Of a DNA stretch of 64,000 bases, positions 10,701-18,986 are shown piece by piece (position 1 is the first letter of the stretch; each line of letters starts with the position of its first letter). Below the pieces are notes generated by a model, which did not search any database, was not told the origin of the DNA, and saw only the letters and a program-made list of their open reading frames with translations. This DNA comes from UBA6107 sp964533735 (GTDB lineage: Bacteria; Chloroflexota; Anaerolineae; Anaerolineales; Anaerolineaceae), in contig CAZHMD010000002.1 of the NCBI GenBank assembly GCA_964533735.1, positions 62,001 through 126,000 on the forward strand, in the 5' to 3' direction. A program made the translations under genes and the position numbers.

Positions 10701-11046
10701 AGATAACCACCTGAGTGATTACCGGGATCACGAAAAGTACAGCCAATACCTTCCTGGAGAGCCAGGTACCATGTCCGTGGTAACGTAGAGCAAAAATAAC
10801 ATAGAGGACAGGAATCAATGAAATAAACAGTGCACGTACTTTAAACCAGAATAACGCCTGTTCCTGCTGCGGGCTGATCATGGAGAAGATTTCCACCATC
10901 GCCATCAGGAATACGTCCAACCCCATCAGGGCAAATCCCCGCACACCCGGTAGCGGGGGATGCTGCCAGGCTATCCACGCTAACACCCCGGTGATCACCA
11001 TGGTGAGAGCAACCGCGGGAAAATAAAATGAAATCTCCGCGGTCAT
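7771..11046 (-). CDS. Membrane sensor histidine kinase with 7TM-type N-terminus, extracytoplasmic sensor and two PAS domains
   Basis: 1091 residues. Residues 1-235 are a block of about seven hydrophobic helices resembling the 7TM region of histidine kinases. It is followed by a further helix near 255-275, a large probably extracytoplasmic region (280-545, Cache-like in position), and another helix near 550-570. Inside the cell follow two similar PAS domains (about 590-705 and 710-825), HisKA with phospho-His in IAHELRNPLGVI, and HATPase (DNGEGI, GIGLGLAVS). The two PAS domains resemble each other closely (both carry an ...LDIW.DK... segment and ILSTTRDIT), suggesting internal duplication. It overlaps both neighbours by 4 bases. 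The ligand of the external domain is unknown. Confidence 0.9.
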   Translation of the reverse strand: MTAEISFYFPAVALTMVITGVLAWIAWQHPPLPGVRGFALMGLDVFLMAMVEIFSMISPQQEQALFWFKVRALFISLIPVLYVIFALRYHGHGTWLSRKVLAVLFVIPVITQVVIWVPALQPLWAIEDTIFIHIGDFWVSLEASLIPGVWYIVDSLYSLGLLSVAATVMLLAAWNKKGTLLWQSLLLSAGAVVGLVLALVPLFDLLPNLTFNILIPGLGIISVLYALAVFRFKLLRTSVVSEIPGADEKFKYQEKRSLAFILVLYAVTITAIATIGYFSYKSYTAQLQQQVEYQLDSIAKLKIDGLIDWRDERQGDAEAISHNAAFALLVAEYLSNPEGPKNSQVLQSWLDTLKNSYEYDRILFLDAEGAVRVGSPNEDYQVTAHMREHAEESLSTGEVTWTDFHRHADQTIHLTMVSPIFAGQALNKPLGTVIFEIDPNTWLYPYLQEWPTESQTAETLLVRHESYGAIFLNPTRFDPEAALNLYLPSSDSQVIAVKAILGIRGIVEGLDYRRQPAVSAVYDVPDTPWILIARMDKAEIYAPARVRLWQTVVFFGFLILALGSSLGLFWRGNRMREYKDKLTAAEALRKSEEKFRKAFDTSPDAVLISRLADGMVVSINEGFTKMLKYTSEETIGSSTLDLDIWVDKRDREKFVAELQSTGAIKDFPAKYRKKNNEIIDGLTSAATIDINATPHILSTTRDITKQKIAENALRESEEKFRNAFTLSPDAVSITSMADGKITSVNEGFSKILGYSAEEVIGLNGLELDIWEDKSDLNQMATELQKKGNVHGVEARFHTKTGEVRYGLTTAVVIQINGIPHILSTTRDITDQKVAEKTVQEYSSHLEEMVEERTRELNKAQERLLRQERLAALGQLAGSIAHELRNPLGVISNATAYLSMIQPEADEKVREYIEIIKSETNTSEKIIADLMDYARLQTVERKPAEISEIIRNAQRRNPAPEYIKVSKDVSSDLPKVLVNATQIEQVIGNLLTNAYQAMPIVGKLYIKAELHADSGEEEFIKITMEDNGEGIAQEDMDRIFEPLFTTKAKGIGLGLAVSKKIIEANHGRIEVESQPGKGSTFTLQLPVQKEAK

Positions 11047-13001
11047 CCCTTATTCTCCACTCTTGCAGGAAGGTAAAGCGTAAAAGTTGTCCCTTTTCCA
11101 ATCTTACTCTTTACCTCGATCCGACCGCCATTGACTTCGATCAAACGCCGGCAAAGTGCCAGACCGAGTCCGATTCGGCGCAGTTTGGTGGTGAAAAGGG
11201 GTTCAAATATTTTCTCCGTGTTCTCAGGCGAAATGCCTGCCCCGTTATCCTTAATGGCTATCATTACGAAGGATTGTTTTTGAGTAATGGCATGGTCTAC
11301 GCTAATTCCAAGGGTTCCCCCCTCTTCCATGGCTTCGTATGCATTCATTACCAGGCGCAGTACAGCCTGCTCGATCTGGTGCGGGTCGACAAAGACTAAA
11401 GGTATTCTCTCCGGGATTTTAAGGTCCAATACGATTCCCTTTGGAAGCGCTTGTTTTTCCATCACGGCTTGAATTAACTCAGCCACCCGGGAAGGTTGGC
11501 GGTCACCGGATTCCACGTTCGAATAATTAAGTAAATCAGAGAGGATCTGAACCGCTGTTTCACTCTCCCTCTCCAGGATACCCAGGTACTCCATTATCTT
11601 TTCTTCTGTATGAGGAACGACGAGTTTTAAATAGTAAACTGCATTCGCAATCACTCCCAGGGGATTGCGTAATTCGTGTGCCACACCCCCCGCCAGTTGG
11701 CCGAAGGTGGCCTGCCTCTCCTGCTTGAGCAGCGCTTCCTGTGCATCGCGTAATTCTTGCGTGCGTGCCTGCACATCTCTCTCCAGGCGTTCGTTGTATT
11801 CAACCATCGCCTGTTCAGCCTCCTTACGGTCAGTGATGTCCCGGGCTATTCCTTCGAGGGCAATCAAATTCCCCTGTTCATCTCTAATTGGAACATAGCG
11901 CTGTTCAGTCCAGATGAGACGTCCGTCCTTATGAACCCAACGCATAATGATAGATTTATCATACGTGCTCGTTCCCATTGAAGCTGATTGGAATAAAGGA
12001 AGGTCCTCCGGGTAGATCAGTTTGGTGCTAAATTCGGGAGTGTCATAGTAATCCTCAGGCGAATAGCCGGTCAAAGAGGATGCAGCCGGGCTGACATATT
12101 CAAAACCCCGGTTGGGCAAGATTCGAAACCTATAAATGAGATCCTGGGCATTCTGAACCAGGCGTTGAAACCGCTGTTCGCTTTCTACGAGAGCCTTATG
12201 CTCACGATCCACCTTTGCCCGGTGATATGCGCTCTGTATCGCCGGAGCAAGCTCATATAGATAACCGGGATTCTTGATGATGTAATCCAATGCTCCCATC
12301 CGCAGTGCCTGAACTGCCACATCTTCATCCCCTTGACCGGTAATCACGATGATGGGAGGATGTTCACCGATTCGATTGATTTCCCGGATAGCCTCCAGCG
12401 CATTCATTCCAGGCAGATGGTAATCCAGCAGGATAACATCCCACTCCGCCTTCTGACCTTGTTTTTCCAAAGCAGCTAGCACCTGTGGCGCAGAGTTCAC
12501 CACTTCAAGTTGGATAAACTTTGCATGTGCAGCCATATGGCGGCGCGTTAGGTCGATATCATTTGTCACATGCTCAGCGTATAACACCCGCAGTGAACGT
12601 TTTTGTATTTCGTTCTCGGATTTGAACCGTTGTAACGCATTCTCTAATACAGCCGGAAGATCCTGCAGATATCCTGGGCGCTTGGGAAGGTAATCGTCGG
12701 CTCCGGATTTTAATGCCGCAAGGGCGGTCTGTTCATCTCCCTGCCCGGTAACAATAACCACTGCATATGGCATTTTCGTCATGCGAATTTGGTTTAAGAG
12801 ATCCAATCCTGATCCATCTGGTAGATTGAGGTCAAGTAGAACCAGATCAAATGGAATTTGGGTTTTCTCATCTAATAAAGGGCGCGCTTGTTTTACAGAC
12901 TGTACTGCTGTGATCGAGAAGTCCGGAGCCGCGCGTAGTAATTCCCGGCGTAGCAGGTCAGCATCCCCTGAGTTATCCTCAACATATAATATTTTCAACA
13001 A
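11043..13001 (-). CDS. Hybrid histidine kinase REC-REC-PAS-HisKA-ATPase
   Basis: 652 residues, no membrane helix. There are two N-terminal receivers (about 1-125 with LVLLDLNLPDGSG; about 137-255 with VILLDYHLPGMNA), one PAS domain (about 270-395, ending ARDITDRKEA), HisKA with phospho-His in VAHELRNPLGVI, and HATPase (DNGAGI, GIGLGLALC). The HisKA region is clearly of the same type as those in the kinases at 7771 and 15401, so the three are paralogues with different sensory front ends. It starts 10 bases after the single receiver gene and overlaps the following 7TM kinase gene by 4 bases. The N-terminal receivers probably let upstream kinases modulate it. Confidence 0.92.
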   Translation of the reverse strand: MLKILYVEDNSGDADLLRRELLRAAPDFSITAVQSVKQARPLLDEKTQIPFDLVLLDLNLPDGSGLDLLNQIRMTKMPYAVVIVTGQGDEQTALAALKSGADDYLPKRPGYLQDLPAVLENALQRFKSENEIQKRSLRVLYAEHVTNDIDLTRRHMAAHAKFIQLEVVNSAPQVLAALEKQGQKAEWDVILLDYHLPGMNALEAIREINRIGEHPPIIVITGQGDEDVAVQALRMGALDYIIKNPGYLYELAPAIQSAYHRAKVDREHKALVESEQRFQRLVQNAQDLIYRFRILPNRGFEYVSPAASSLTGYSPEDYYDTPEFSTKLIYPEDLPLFQSASMGTSTYDKSIIMRWVHKDGRLIWTEQRYVPIRDEQGNLIALEGIARDITDRKEAEQAMVEYNERLERDVQARTQELRDAQEALLKQERQATFGQLAGGVAHELRNPLGVIANAVYYLKLVVPHTEEKIMEYLGILERESETAVQILSDLLNYSNVESGDRQPSRVAELIQAVMEKQALPKGIVLDLKIPERIPLVFVDPHQIEQAVLRLVMNAYEAMEEGGTLGISVDHAITQKQSFVMIAIKDNGAGISPENTEKIFEPLFTTKLRRIGLGLALCRRLIEVNGGRIEVKSKIGKGTTFTLYLPARVENKG

Positions 13002-13011
13002 TTTCTCCTTT

Positions 13012-13437
13012 TTATCCCGGAGTGTTCAGCAATACCCAATAAAACTCGATATTTTTGGCGACCTCAATGAACTTGTCGAAATTTACCGGTTTTACAATGT
13101 AGGAGTTCGCGCCATAGCTATAAGCTTTTTTAATGTCGGCATCCTCTGCCGAGGAAGTGAGTATGACTACCGGCGTTGTCTTGAATTCTCTACTCTTACG
13201 GAAGACTTTCAAGATTTCCAATCCATTCACCTTGGGTAGTTTCAGGTCCAGAAGGATTAGCAGCGGCGCGGCGGTGCTTGTTTTTATTCCGTTGATATAC
13301 TCAAGTGCTTCTTCTCCGTCCCGCATGACGATCAGTGGGTTAGCCAGATGGTTGTGCTCGAATGCACGGCGGGTCAGATCAACATCCATTGGGTTGTCCT
13401 CGATGAGAACAATGGGGCGGGTCGGGTTTGGTTTCAT
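13012..13437 (-). CDS. Single-domain response regulator (Rcp1-like)
   Basis: A 141-residue stand-alone receiver. It has the acidic cluster in VLIEDNPMDVDL, the acceptor Asp in LILLDLKLPKVNG, the conserved Ser/Thr in VILTSSAED and the lysine in YIVKPVNF. The long DVDLTRRAFE helix 1 and the LKLPKVNGLE segment resemble the receivers that partner bacterial phytochrome-type kinases, and the overlapping upstream kinase (13434) has the matching dimerisation domain. The 4-base overlap makes the two a likely cognate pair. It has no output domain, so signalling would be by protein contact or phosphate transfer. Confidence 0.92.
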   Translation of the reverse strand: MKPNPTRPIVLIEDNPMDVDLTRRAFEHNHLANPLIVMRDGEEALEYINGIKTSTAAPLLILLDLKLPKVNGLEILKVFRKSREFKTTPVVILTSSAEDADIKKAYSYGANSYIVKPVNFDKFIEVAKNIEFYWVLLNTPG

Positions 13438-15152
13438 AGGGGTATCTCCAGGTAGAATTTGGCTCCTTTACCAGGTTCAGATTTCCCCCACACCCGTCCG
13501 CCAATGCGATCCATCACTTTACGGGCTATGGCTAATCCAATACCTGTTCCAGGGTAATCTTCAGCGCGGTGAAGTCTCTGAAAGATCTCAAATATTTTGT
13601 CTTTGTATTTCATATCAAAACCTATGCCGTTATCTTCTACACAAATGATGCAATTTCCAGATTTTTCTTTAGTTGAGATTCGTATTTTTGGATCTCTTGA
13701 TTGCCCTGAAAACTTAATGGCATTGTCAAGTAAATTACGCAGGGCAAAGACCAATCCTTCCACATCCGTGGATATTTGCCGGCATTTGAGATCCAATTCA
13801 ATCGTTATCTTGTGAAGGTTTATTTCAGATTCATGTTCAGAGATCATCGTCTCAATTAATGAATCCAAATCCACCACCGCTTTGGATAAAACCCGGCGCT
13901 CCAGGCGTGAATATTGCAGAAGATCATCGATCAATAGGTTCATTTGTTCAGCAGCTTTGCGAATGCTGGAGAGGAAGAATTGTCCTTCTGGGTTTAAGTT
14001 GGAGCTGTGGTCTTCGAGAAGCAGCTTGCTGTAACCGTCCATACCGCGCAGGGGGGCTTTCAAGTCATGCGAAACGGTGTAGGTGAATGTTTCAAGCTCC
14101 TTGTTCCTGGCCATCAGTTCAAGCGTACGCTCGTTCACCCGATTTTCCAGGTCCCGCGTCAATTGATGGATTTCTTCTTCCGCCCGTTTCCTGTCTGTAA
14201 TATCATGATAATAGATGGCGATTCCATCCTCGTAAGGATAGGCATGGATCTCATGCCACAGGTCATATTGGCCTTCTTCATAATAATGGAAATCAAAATG
14301 AACGGACTCTCTTTTCTCCATGACCAGCCGGTACATTTGCTCGACCTTGGTGCCAACTGTAAATGGCCATTCTTCCCAGTGGTTTTTTCCCAGGCATTCT
14401 TTAGCAGGTTTATTGTGAATCCTGGCTGCCTCATGGTTAATAAATACCACGCGCCACTCGTTATCCAACAAGATAAAGGCATCTGTCATGCTCTCAAGTA
14501 CTAGGTTCAGTCGATCGCGGGATTTTACGATGAGATTTTCTGCTAATTTACGGCCGGTGATATCCCGGATGAGCATATTGGTTCGCGTCTGACCCAAGCG
14601 GTCAACAAAGATCACGCTGGAAAACTCACCCTGGAATTTCGTACCATCCTTGCGCAAACAAGTAAGTTCACCTGAAAAGTATCCATCACGGGTCCTCTGT
14701 TCAAGCGCAGGGGCAAGGCGCGGGTCAGAGACATCAATCAGACCATCTCTTCCTATACGCAATATCTCCGCTTCGGTGCGGCCAAAAATGCGGCAGGCTG
14801 CCGGGTTGGCTTCGAAAATGGTACCATCGGGAGAAGTAAGGAGGATGGCATCCATACTGGTTTCAAATAATTTTTGGAAACGTTCATGGGATTCCTGGCG
14901 CCTTATTTCTGCTTCGCGTTGCCGTCTTAGGGCTTTAGCTAATGTCAGGTAAATAATCAAGGCACTGATTAAGACAAAAAACCAACCCTTATAATTTTGG
15001 ATCTTGTACTGCACCAGGGGATCTTCAACCAATAACACGAGCAGGCGATCAGATAGAAAAATCCAGAGCCCCCCGAACACTGCATAAAAGAACGTGATAC
15101 GCCATTCTATCCGCGTCCAGAGAGTATTCATTTTTTGATTCATGTTTGCCAC
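13434..15152 (-). CDS. Membrane PAS-PAS histidine kinase
   Basis: 572 residues. Two hydrophobic segments near 20-36 and 50-70 anchor it. Two PAS domains follow (about 85-205, ending MLIRDITGRK; about 210-325, ending YYHDITDRKRA), then HisKA with the phospho-His in YTVSHDLKAPLRG and HATPase (DNGIGFD, GTGIGLAIA). The HDLKAP dimerisation type is the one found in phytochrome-like kinases that use single receivers, fitting the overlapping receiver gene downstream. The start is uncertain: GTG at 15152, ATG at 15143 and ATG at 15131 are in frame, and none has a clear ribosome binding site. A promoter-like sequence lies about 70-100 bases upstream. Confidence 0.9.
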   Translation of the reverse strand: MANMNQKMNTLWTRIEWRITFFYAVFGGLWIFLSDRLLVLLVEDPLVQYKIQNYKGWFFVLISALIIYLTLAKALRRQREAEIRRQESHERFQKLFETSMDAILLTSPDGTIFEANPAACRIFGRTEAEILRIGRDGLIDVSDPRLAPALEQRTRDGYFSGELTCLRKDGTKFQGEFSSVIFVDRLGQTRTNMLIRDITGRKLAENLIVKSRDRLNLVLESMTDAFILLDNEWRVVFINHEAARIHNKPAKECLGKNHWEEWPFTVGTKVEQMYRLVMEKRESVHFDFHYYEEGQYDLWHEIHAYPYEDGIAIYYHDITDRKRAEEEIHQLTRDLENRVNERTLELMARNKELETFTYTVSHDLKAPLRGMDGYSKLLLEDHSSNLNPEGQFFLSSIRKAAEQMNLLIDDLLQYSRLERRVLSKAVVDLDSLIETMISEHESEINLHKITIELDLKCRQISTDVEGLVFALRNLLDNAIKFSGQSRDPKIRISTKEKSGNCIICVEDNGIGFDMKYKDKIFEIFQRLHRAEDYPGTGIGLAIARKVMDRIGGRVWGKSEPGKGAKFYLEIPL

Positions 15153-15220
15153 TCTGACTTACCAGGGCGAACTTAGGTTAAATCCAAAAGTTAAGCAAGC
15201 AAACAAACTCCTCTTCATTA

Positions 15221-15249
15221 ATTATTATCTATTAAATCAATAAAATCAA
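15221..15249 (-). promoter_or_regulatory. Candidate sigma70 promoter for the kinase/receiver pair
   Basis: On the minus strand TTGATT (15249-15244) and AATAAT (15226-15221) are separated by 17 bases. They lie in the 248-base AT-rich gap between the kinase at 15401 and the kinase at 13434. The gap contains no other gene. It suggests that the genes from 15152 downward can be transcribed separately from the 15401 kinase. Confidence 0.45.
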
Positions 15250-15400
15250 CCCTCTTTAGGCATAAATCCTGCACTATTCCAAATGTGTTTGACAGGATAA
15301 TAAAATCCAGCGCAAGCTCAGGACGTAGTTTTATACAGCACCCTGGTCAGTAAAATGCTCCAATGTGGAACCTTTCATTGATTTTTAAGTTCAAGAAAAT

Positions 15401-18067
15401 CTATTTCACTTCAGTCATTACTTCAGGAAGGTAAACCGTAAAGACAGTCCCTTTCCCCTCTTCACTTTGAACATCAATCCATCCTTCATTGACCTCGATC
15501 AATTTCCGGCAGACAGCCAGCCCCAAACCGATCCCTGTGGATTTGGTAGTGAATAAAGGTTCAAAGAGTTTTCCTAAATTCTCTTTTGAGATTCCCGAGC
15601 CAGTATCACGAACACTGATAGCCACATAATTCCGGTTATCCTTTACCTTTGGTCTTCCATCGATATTTAATGTGCCTCCTTCAGGCATGGCCTGGAAGGC
15701 ATTCACCACCAAGTTCTCCAAAATTTGGCTTATCTGGCGTGGATCAACATCCACAAGCGGCAGGTCAACAGGTAGATCTATTTTTACAGATGTGTTAAAG
15801 GGTGCTGGTCGGCGTGAGAGGGTGAAATCGATCAGCTCACTGACACCCACAGCTTCCTTGAGCACAGATTTAACCCTGGCAAATTCCAACAGATCAGTAA
15901 TGATCTTTTCGGCTGTACGCGTCTCAGTCTCGATCATTTCCAGGTATTGCTTGACCTTGCCATCCACTTCAGGTTGGAGCATTTTTAAGTAATATACAGC
16001 ATTTGAGATTACCCCAAGCGGATTGCGTAATTCGTGCCCTACCCCTCCGGCCATCTGCCCGAGCACAGCCAATTTTTCCTGTCGTACGATCTTGTCCTGT
16101 GCCTCACTTAACTCACGCGTTCGTCGTGATACACGCTCTTCCAATTCGGCATTGAGTGTATGAATTTCTTCTTCAGCCAAACGGGTTTCGGTTATATCGC
16201 GTGCCGTAGATAGGGCACCTACAACTCTCTCATTTTCATCTTTTAGGACCCGGCACCACCAGGCAAGAAGCCTCTTCTCGCCATCCTGGCGGCGCTGCCA
16301 ACTCTCAATATATACAGTATTTTCGTTTCCATCAAATAACGGTTGGACAGCATTGTATACGTCCTGTCCTCCCATGAAATAATCGTCAGCCTTTTGACCA
16401 ATTACATCCTTACCAAAAAAATGGTGTCCAGCTGGATTTGCCCAGGTGTAAACCTTGTTTGCATCAACCTCCATGAGGATATCAGGAATTGATTCCAGAA
16501 TGGCTTCCTGCCGCATGCTGAGATTATTCAATGCTTCCTCGGATTGTTTCTGATCCGAGATATCAATAATGAAACCTTCCAATGCCTCCAGATTCCCATC
16601 CGTGGAATAGACCCCCTGCCCCTGTTCCCATACCCACTTAATCTGCCCGCTTGCTGTGATAATGCGGTAAGTAAAAGTAAAATGTTGATTTTTTATCACT
16701 TCGGATTGAACTACTTCCCACGTCTTTAGCCGATCCTCCGGGTGTATCACCTGAGAAAACGAAATCTTGTGGTTATTGATCAAATCATCAGGACGATATC
16801 CGGTGAGATTAAAACAACCTTCGCTGACAAATTCCATTGTCCAATGCTCATCAAACCTGCAGCGATAAGCCATTCCGGGTAAGTTTCCCATCAAGGTCAT
16901 CAACCGCCGTTGGCTTTCTTTTAAGGCTTCTTCGATTTGTTTTCTTTCACTAATATCTTGGGAAATGATCTGAACGCCGATGACTTCTGAATTGGCGTTA
17001 TACACCTTGGCATAATTCGAAATGAACCATTTGGTTCCGGTTGGTATGGTTACCAGATCCTCAAAAATTCCAGCCTGATCAGATTGGGCAACTTGAGCAA
17101 TCCGTTGTAAGATTTGGGTACCGAACTCTTTACCATACAGTTCCACGACATTTTTAGCACTGTAGTCCCCAGGTTTTCCGCCCATCAGCTGAAGGGCAAC
17201 ATTGTTAAAGAAAATTACGTACCCCTCCAGATCAAAATAACCCACTCCCATGCCGGCGTGCTCTAGTAATAGTCTGAACTTTTGTTCGCTTTGCTGCAGG
17301 GTGATCTCCGCCAGTTTCCGCTCAGTGATATCGGTCAAAATACAGTGGGTCTGTTTGAATTGCTTTTGAGAATCGTATTCAATGTGCCCGTCAAAGGATA
17401 CAACGATACGAGCGCCATCTTTCCGTACCATATTGTGTTCAATGGCGTTTACTTCTCCTTTGGTCTTGAAATGCAAAAAAAGCTCATTGAAATGATTGCG
17501 CTGTTCCGCATCCAGGAAGTCACCGAACCATTTCCCAATTACCTCTTCCCGCGCATACCCCAACATTTCCAACCACGCCTTATTGATATCAAGGAAATTT
17601 CCCGCCTCGTCCAGAGATTGATATGCCAGCGGTAAGTTTTCATAGATTGAACGGAGGTGCTCTTCACTGTTGCGTAATGCCTGTTCCGCATCCTTGATTC
17701 TCAGAATGGCATTAACTCGTGCCAGCAGTTCCCTGTTGGAAATTGGACGGACCAGGTAACCATCGGCTCCGCAATCCAGACCTTCCGCCTGGCTGTCACT
17801 GTCAGTGCTTAACCCTGAAATGAGGATAACAAATGTATTCTTTTGTTCACCCGTTTTTATTCGCCTGCAGACTTCCAAACCGCTCATGCCGGTTAAATTT
17901 ACGTCTAATAAAACCAAATCAGGTTTGAGTTCATCAACTGCTTTTAATGCATCAATGCCTGTCTCAGCCTGTAAAGTCTGGTATTGTGCGCTTTCAAGGA
18001 GTTTTACCAGACTTTTCAAAAGCAACTGGTCGTCATCCACTACAAGGATGGTAGATTTGGCGTTCAT
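15401..18067 (-). CDS. Soluble hybrid histidine kinase REC-PAS4-HisKA-ATPase
   Basis: 888 residues, no membrane helix. An N-terminal receiver (1-125, acceptor D55 in LVLLDVNLTGMSG) is followed by four PAS domains (about 130-255, 258-380, 380-510, 510-640, each closed by a DITE/DISE/DISD-type PAC end), a coiled coil (640-665), HisKA with phospho-His in VGHELRNPLGVI, and HATPase (DTGSGI, GIGLGLAVC). The start ATG has AGGGG at good spacing. It is the most upstream gene of the array on its strand, next to the divergent CpaF locus. The HisKA domain is paralogous to those at 7771 and 11043. Confidence 0.92.
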   Translation of the reverse strand: MNAKSTILVVDDDQLLLKSLVKLLESAQYQTLQAETGIDALKAVDELKPDLVLLDVNLTGMSGLEVCRRIKTGEQKNTFVILISGLSTDSDSQAEGLDCGADGYLVRPISNRELLARVNAILRIKDAEQALRNSEEHLRSIYENLPLAYQSLDEAGNFLDINKAWLEMLGYAREEVIGKWFGDFLDAEQRNHFNELFLHFKTKGEVNAIEHNMVRKDGARIVVSFDGHIEYDSQKQFKQTHCILTDITERKLAEITLQQSEQKFRLLLEHAGMGVGYFDLEGYVIFFNNVALQLMGGKPGDYSAKNVVELYGKEFGTQILQRIAQVAQSDQAGIFEDLVTIPTGTKWFISNYAKVYNANSEVIGVQIISQDISERKQIEEALKESQRRLMTLMGNLPGMAYRCRFDEHWTMEFVSEGCFNLTGYRPDDLINNHKISFSQVIHPEDRLKTWEVVQSEVIKNQHFTFTYRIITASGQIKWVWEQGQGVYSTDGNLEALEGFIIDISDQKQSEEALNNLSMRQEAILESIPDILMEVDANKVYTWANPAGHHFFGKDVIGQKADDYFMGGQDVYNAVQPLFDGNENTVYIESWQRRQDGEKRLLAWWCRVLKDENERVVGALSTARDITETRLAEEEIHTLNAELEERVSRRTRELSEAQDKIVRQEKLAVLGQMAGGVGHELRNPLGVISNAVYYLKMLQPEVDGKVKQYLEMIETETRTAEKIITDLLEFARVKSVLKEAVGVSELIDFTLSRRPAPFNTSVKIDLPVDLPLVDVDPRQISQILENLVVNAFQAMPEGGTLNIDGRPKVKDNRNYVAISVRDTGSGISKENLGKLFEPLFTTKSTGIGLGLAVCRKLIEVNEGWIDVQSEEGKGTVFTVYLPEVMTEVK

Positions 18068-18692
18068 TCATTCACCCCTTCATTCTTCCAAATAGCAAGT
18101 CACCCATATTTGCCCCCTCGATTTGTACAATTTATCAGGGAGATATCCCTCGCTGAACTGTTGTTATCAAAATAAAAAAATCGGTTTAAATTTGTTCGAA
18201 ATAGTTGTTGTGCTTTTTTTGCCGGAATTTAAAAGGCATAATAGTCTTACGTGGTGAGTCTCAGTCTTTCCTGATCTATTAAGATTTAAGGTAAAAGCGA
18301 AGGTAATTGATTTATCTAACACGCTTGATCCTCCCTGTTTTCGGTTCACCGCAAAAAACCGAAGCGTATAAATCTCTTAAATAACCATTTCAACCGCCAT
18401 TAATTTTCATAATGACGGGAAACTTTTACCAATGATGTTTTGAAACTTAATTTTTCTTCGCAAATTGATTATGACCAATTTCACGAGTGAATACAATAGC
18501 GTATTTGTACTGATTTTCTTTACATCTCCATGGGGATAAAATTACCATTCCCACAAATGGATCTATCGAGTCATACCAAAATCGGTGTAGGTAATAGCGC
18601 ATGGTTTATTAGGTACAGGTGCGGATATGACTTTCAATTAAAGGAATTTACACTATATACTCGTGTGATTTTTATTTAAAGGCGGTAAGTTA
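18068..18692. other. 625-base divergent intergenic region, no gene recognised
   Basis: This AT-rich gap separates the minus-strand kinase array from the plus-strand CpaF genes, so it should carry both promoters. A TATACT hexamer at 18656-18661 is a possible -10 for the plus-strand genes, but its -35 is poor. A 7-base-pair hairpin (TTCGGTT 18340-18346 with AACCGAA 18357-18363) has no T-run on either strand, so it is not a clear terminator. I see no tRNA, conserved RNA or convincing coding frame here. Confidence 0.5.
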
Positions 18693-18986
18693 ATGACAAT
18701 AAATTATGACGAAAAAGGTAAATATTATACCGATATTATCCCCAAAGTTGCGGTCGCATCAAGGATTCAGACCGCTAACCATTTTATAGAAGGAAATATC
18801 CATGTTTGCCATGACACCCGGTTGAAAGATGAACTGGATCGTAACGAGCCGTTCCTGGCGGTAACCAATGCACGCATTTTCAACACCGATCACGTATTAC
18901 TCTTCCGAACTCAGTTCATTGCTGTTAGGCGGGATCAGGTAACCTGGATCACGACAGAAGAAGACATTGAAAAAGGTGAAAACTGA
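18693..18986 (+). CDS. Unknown 97-residue protein upstream of CpaF
   Basis: A small acidic protein that I do not recognise. It has no signal peptide or membrane helix. The sequence alternates short beta-like stretches (NIHVCHD, FLAVTNARIF, LLFRTQFIAV) in a way that suggests a small beta-rich domain, and ends in an acidic tail. It has a plausible ribosome site (AAAGGCGG) before the ATG. Its stop codon overlaps the ATG of cpaF by one base, so the two are translationally coupled and probably work together, for example as a regulator or adaptor of the ATPase. That role is inference from position only. Confidence 0.8.
   Translation: MTINYDEKGKYYTDIIPKVAVASRIQTANHFIEGNIHVCHDTRLKDELDRNEPFLAVTNARIFNTDHVLLFRTQFIAVRRDQVTWITTEEDIEKGEN

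Noticed and set aside
18338..18365. Hairpin in the kinase/CpaF intergenic region as a bidirectional terminator
   Set aside because: The stem is only 7 base pairs with a 10-base loop and there is no T-run on either strand; genes on both sides start here rather than end.
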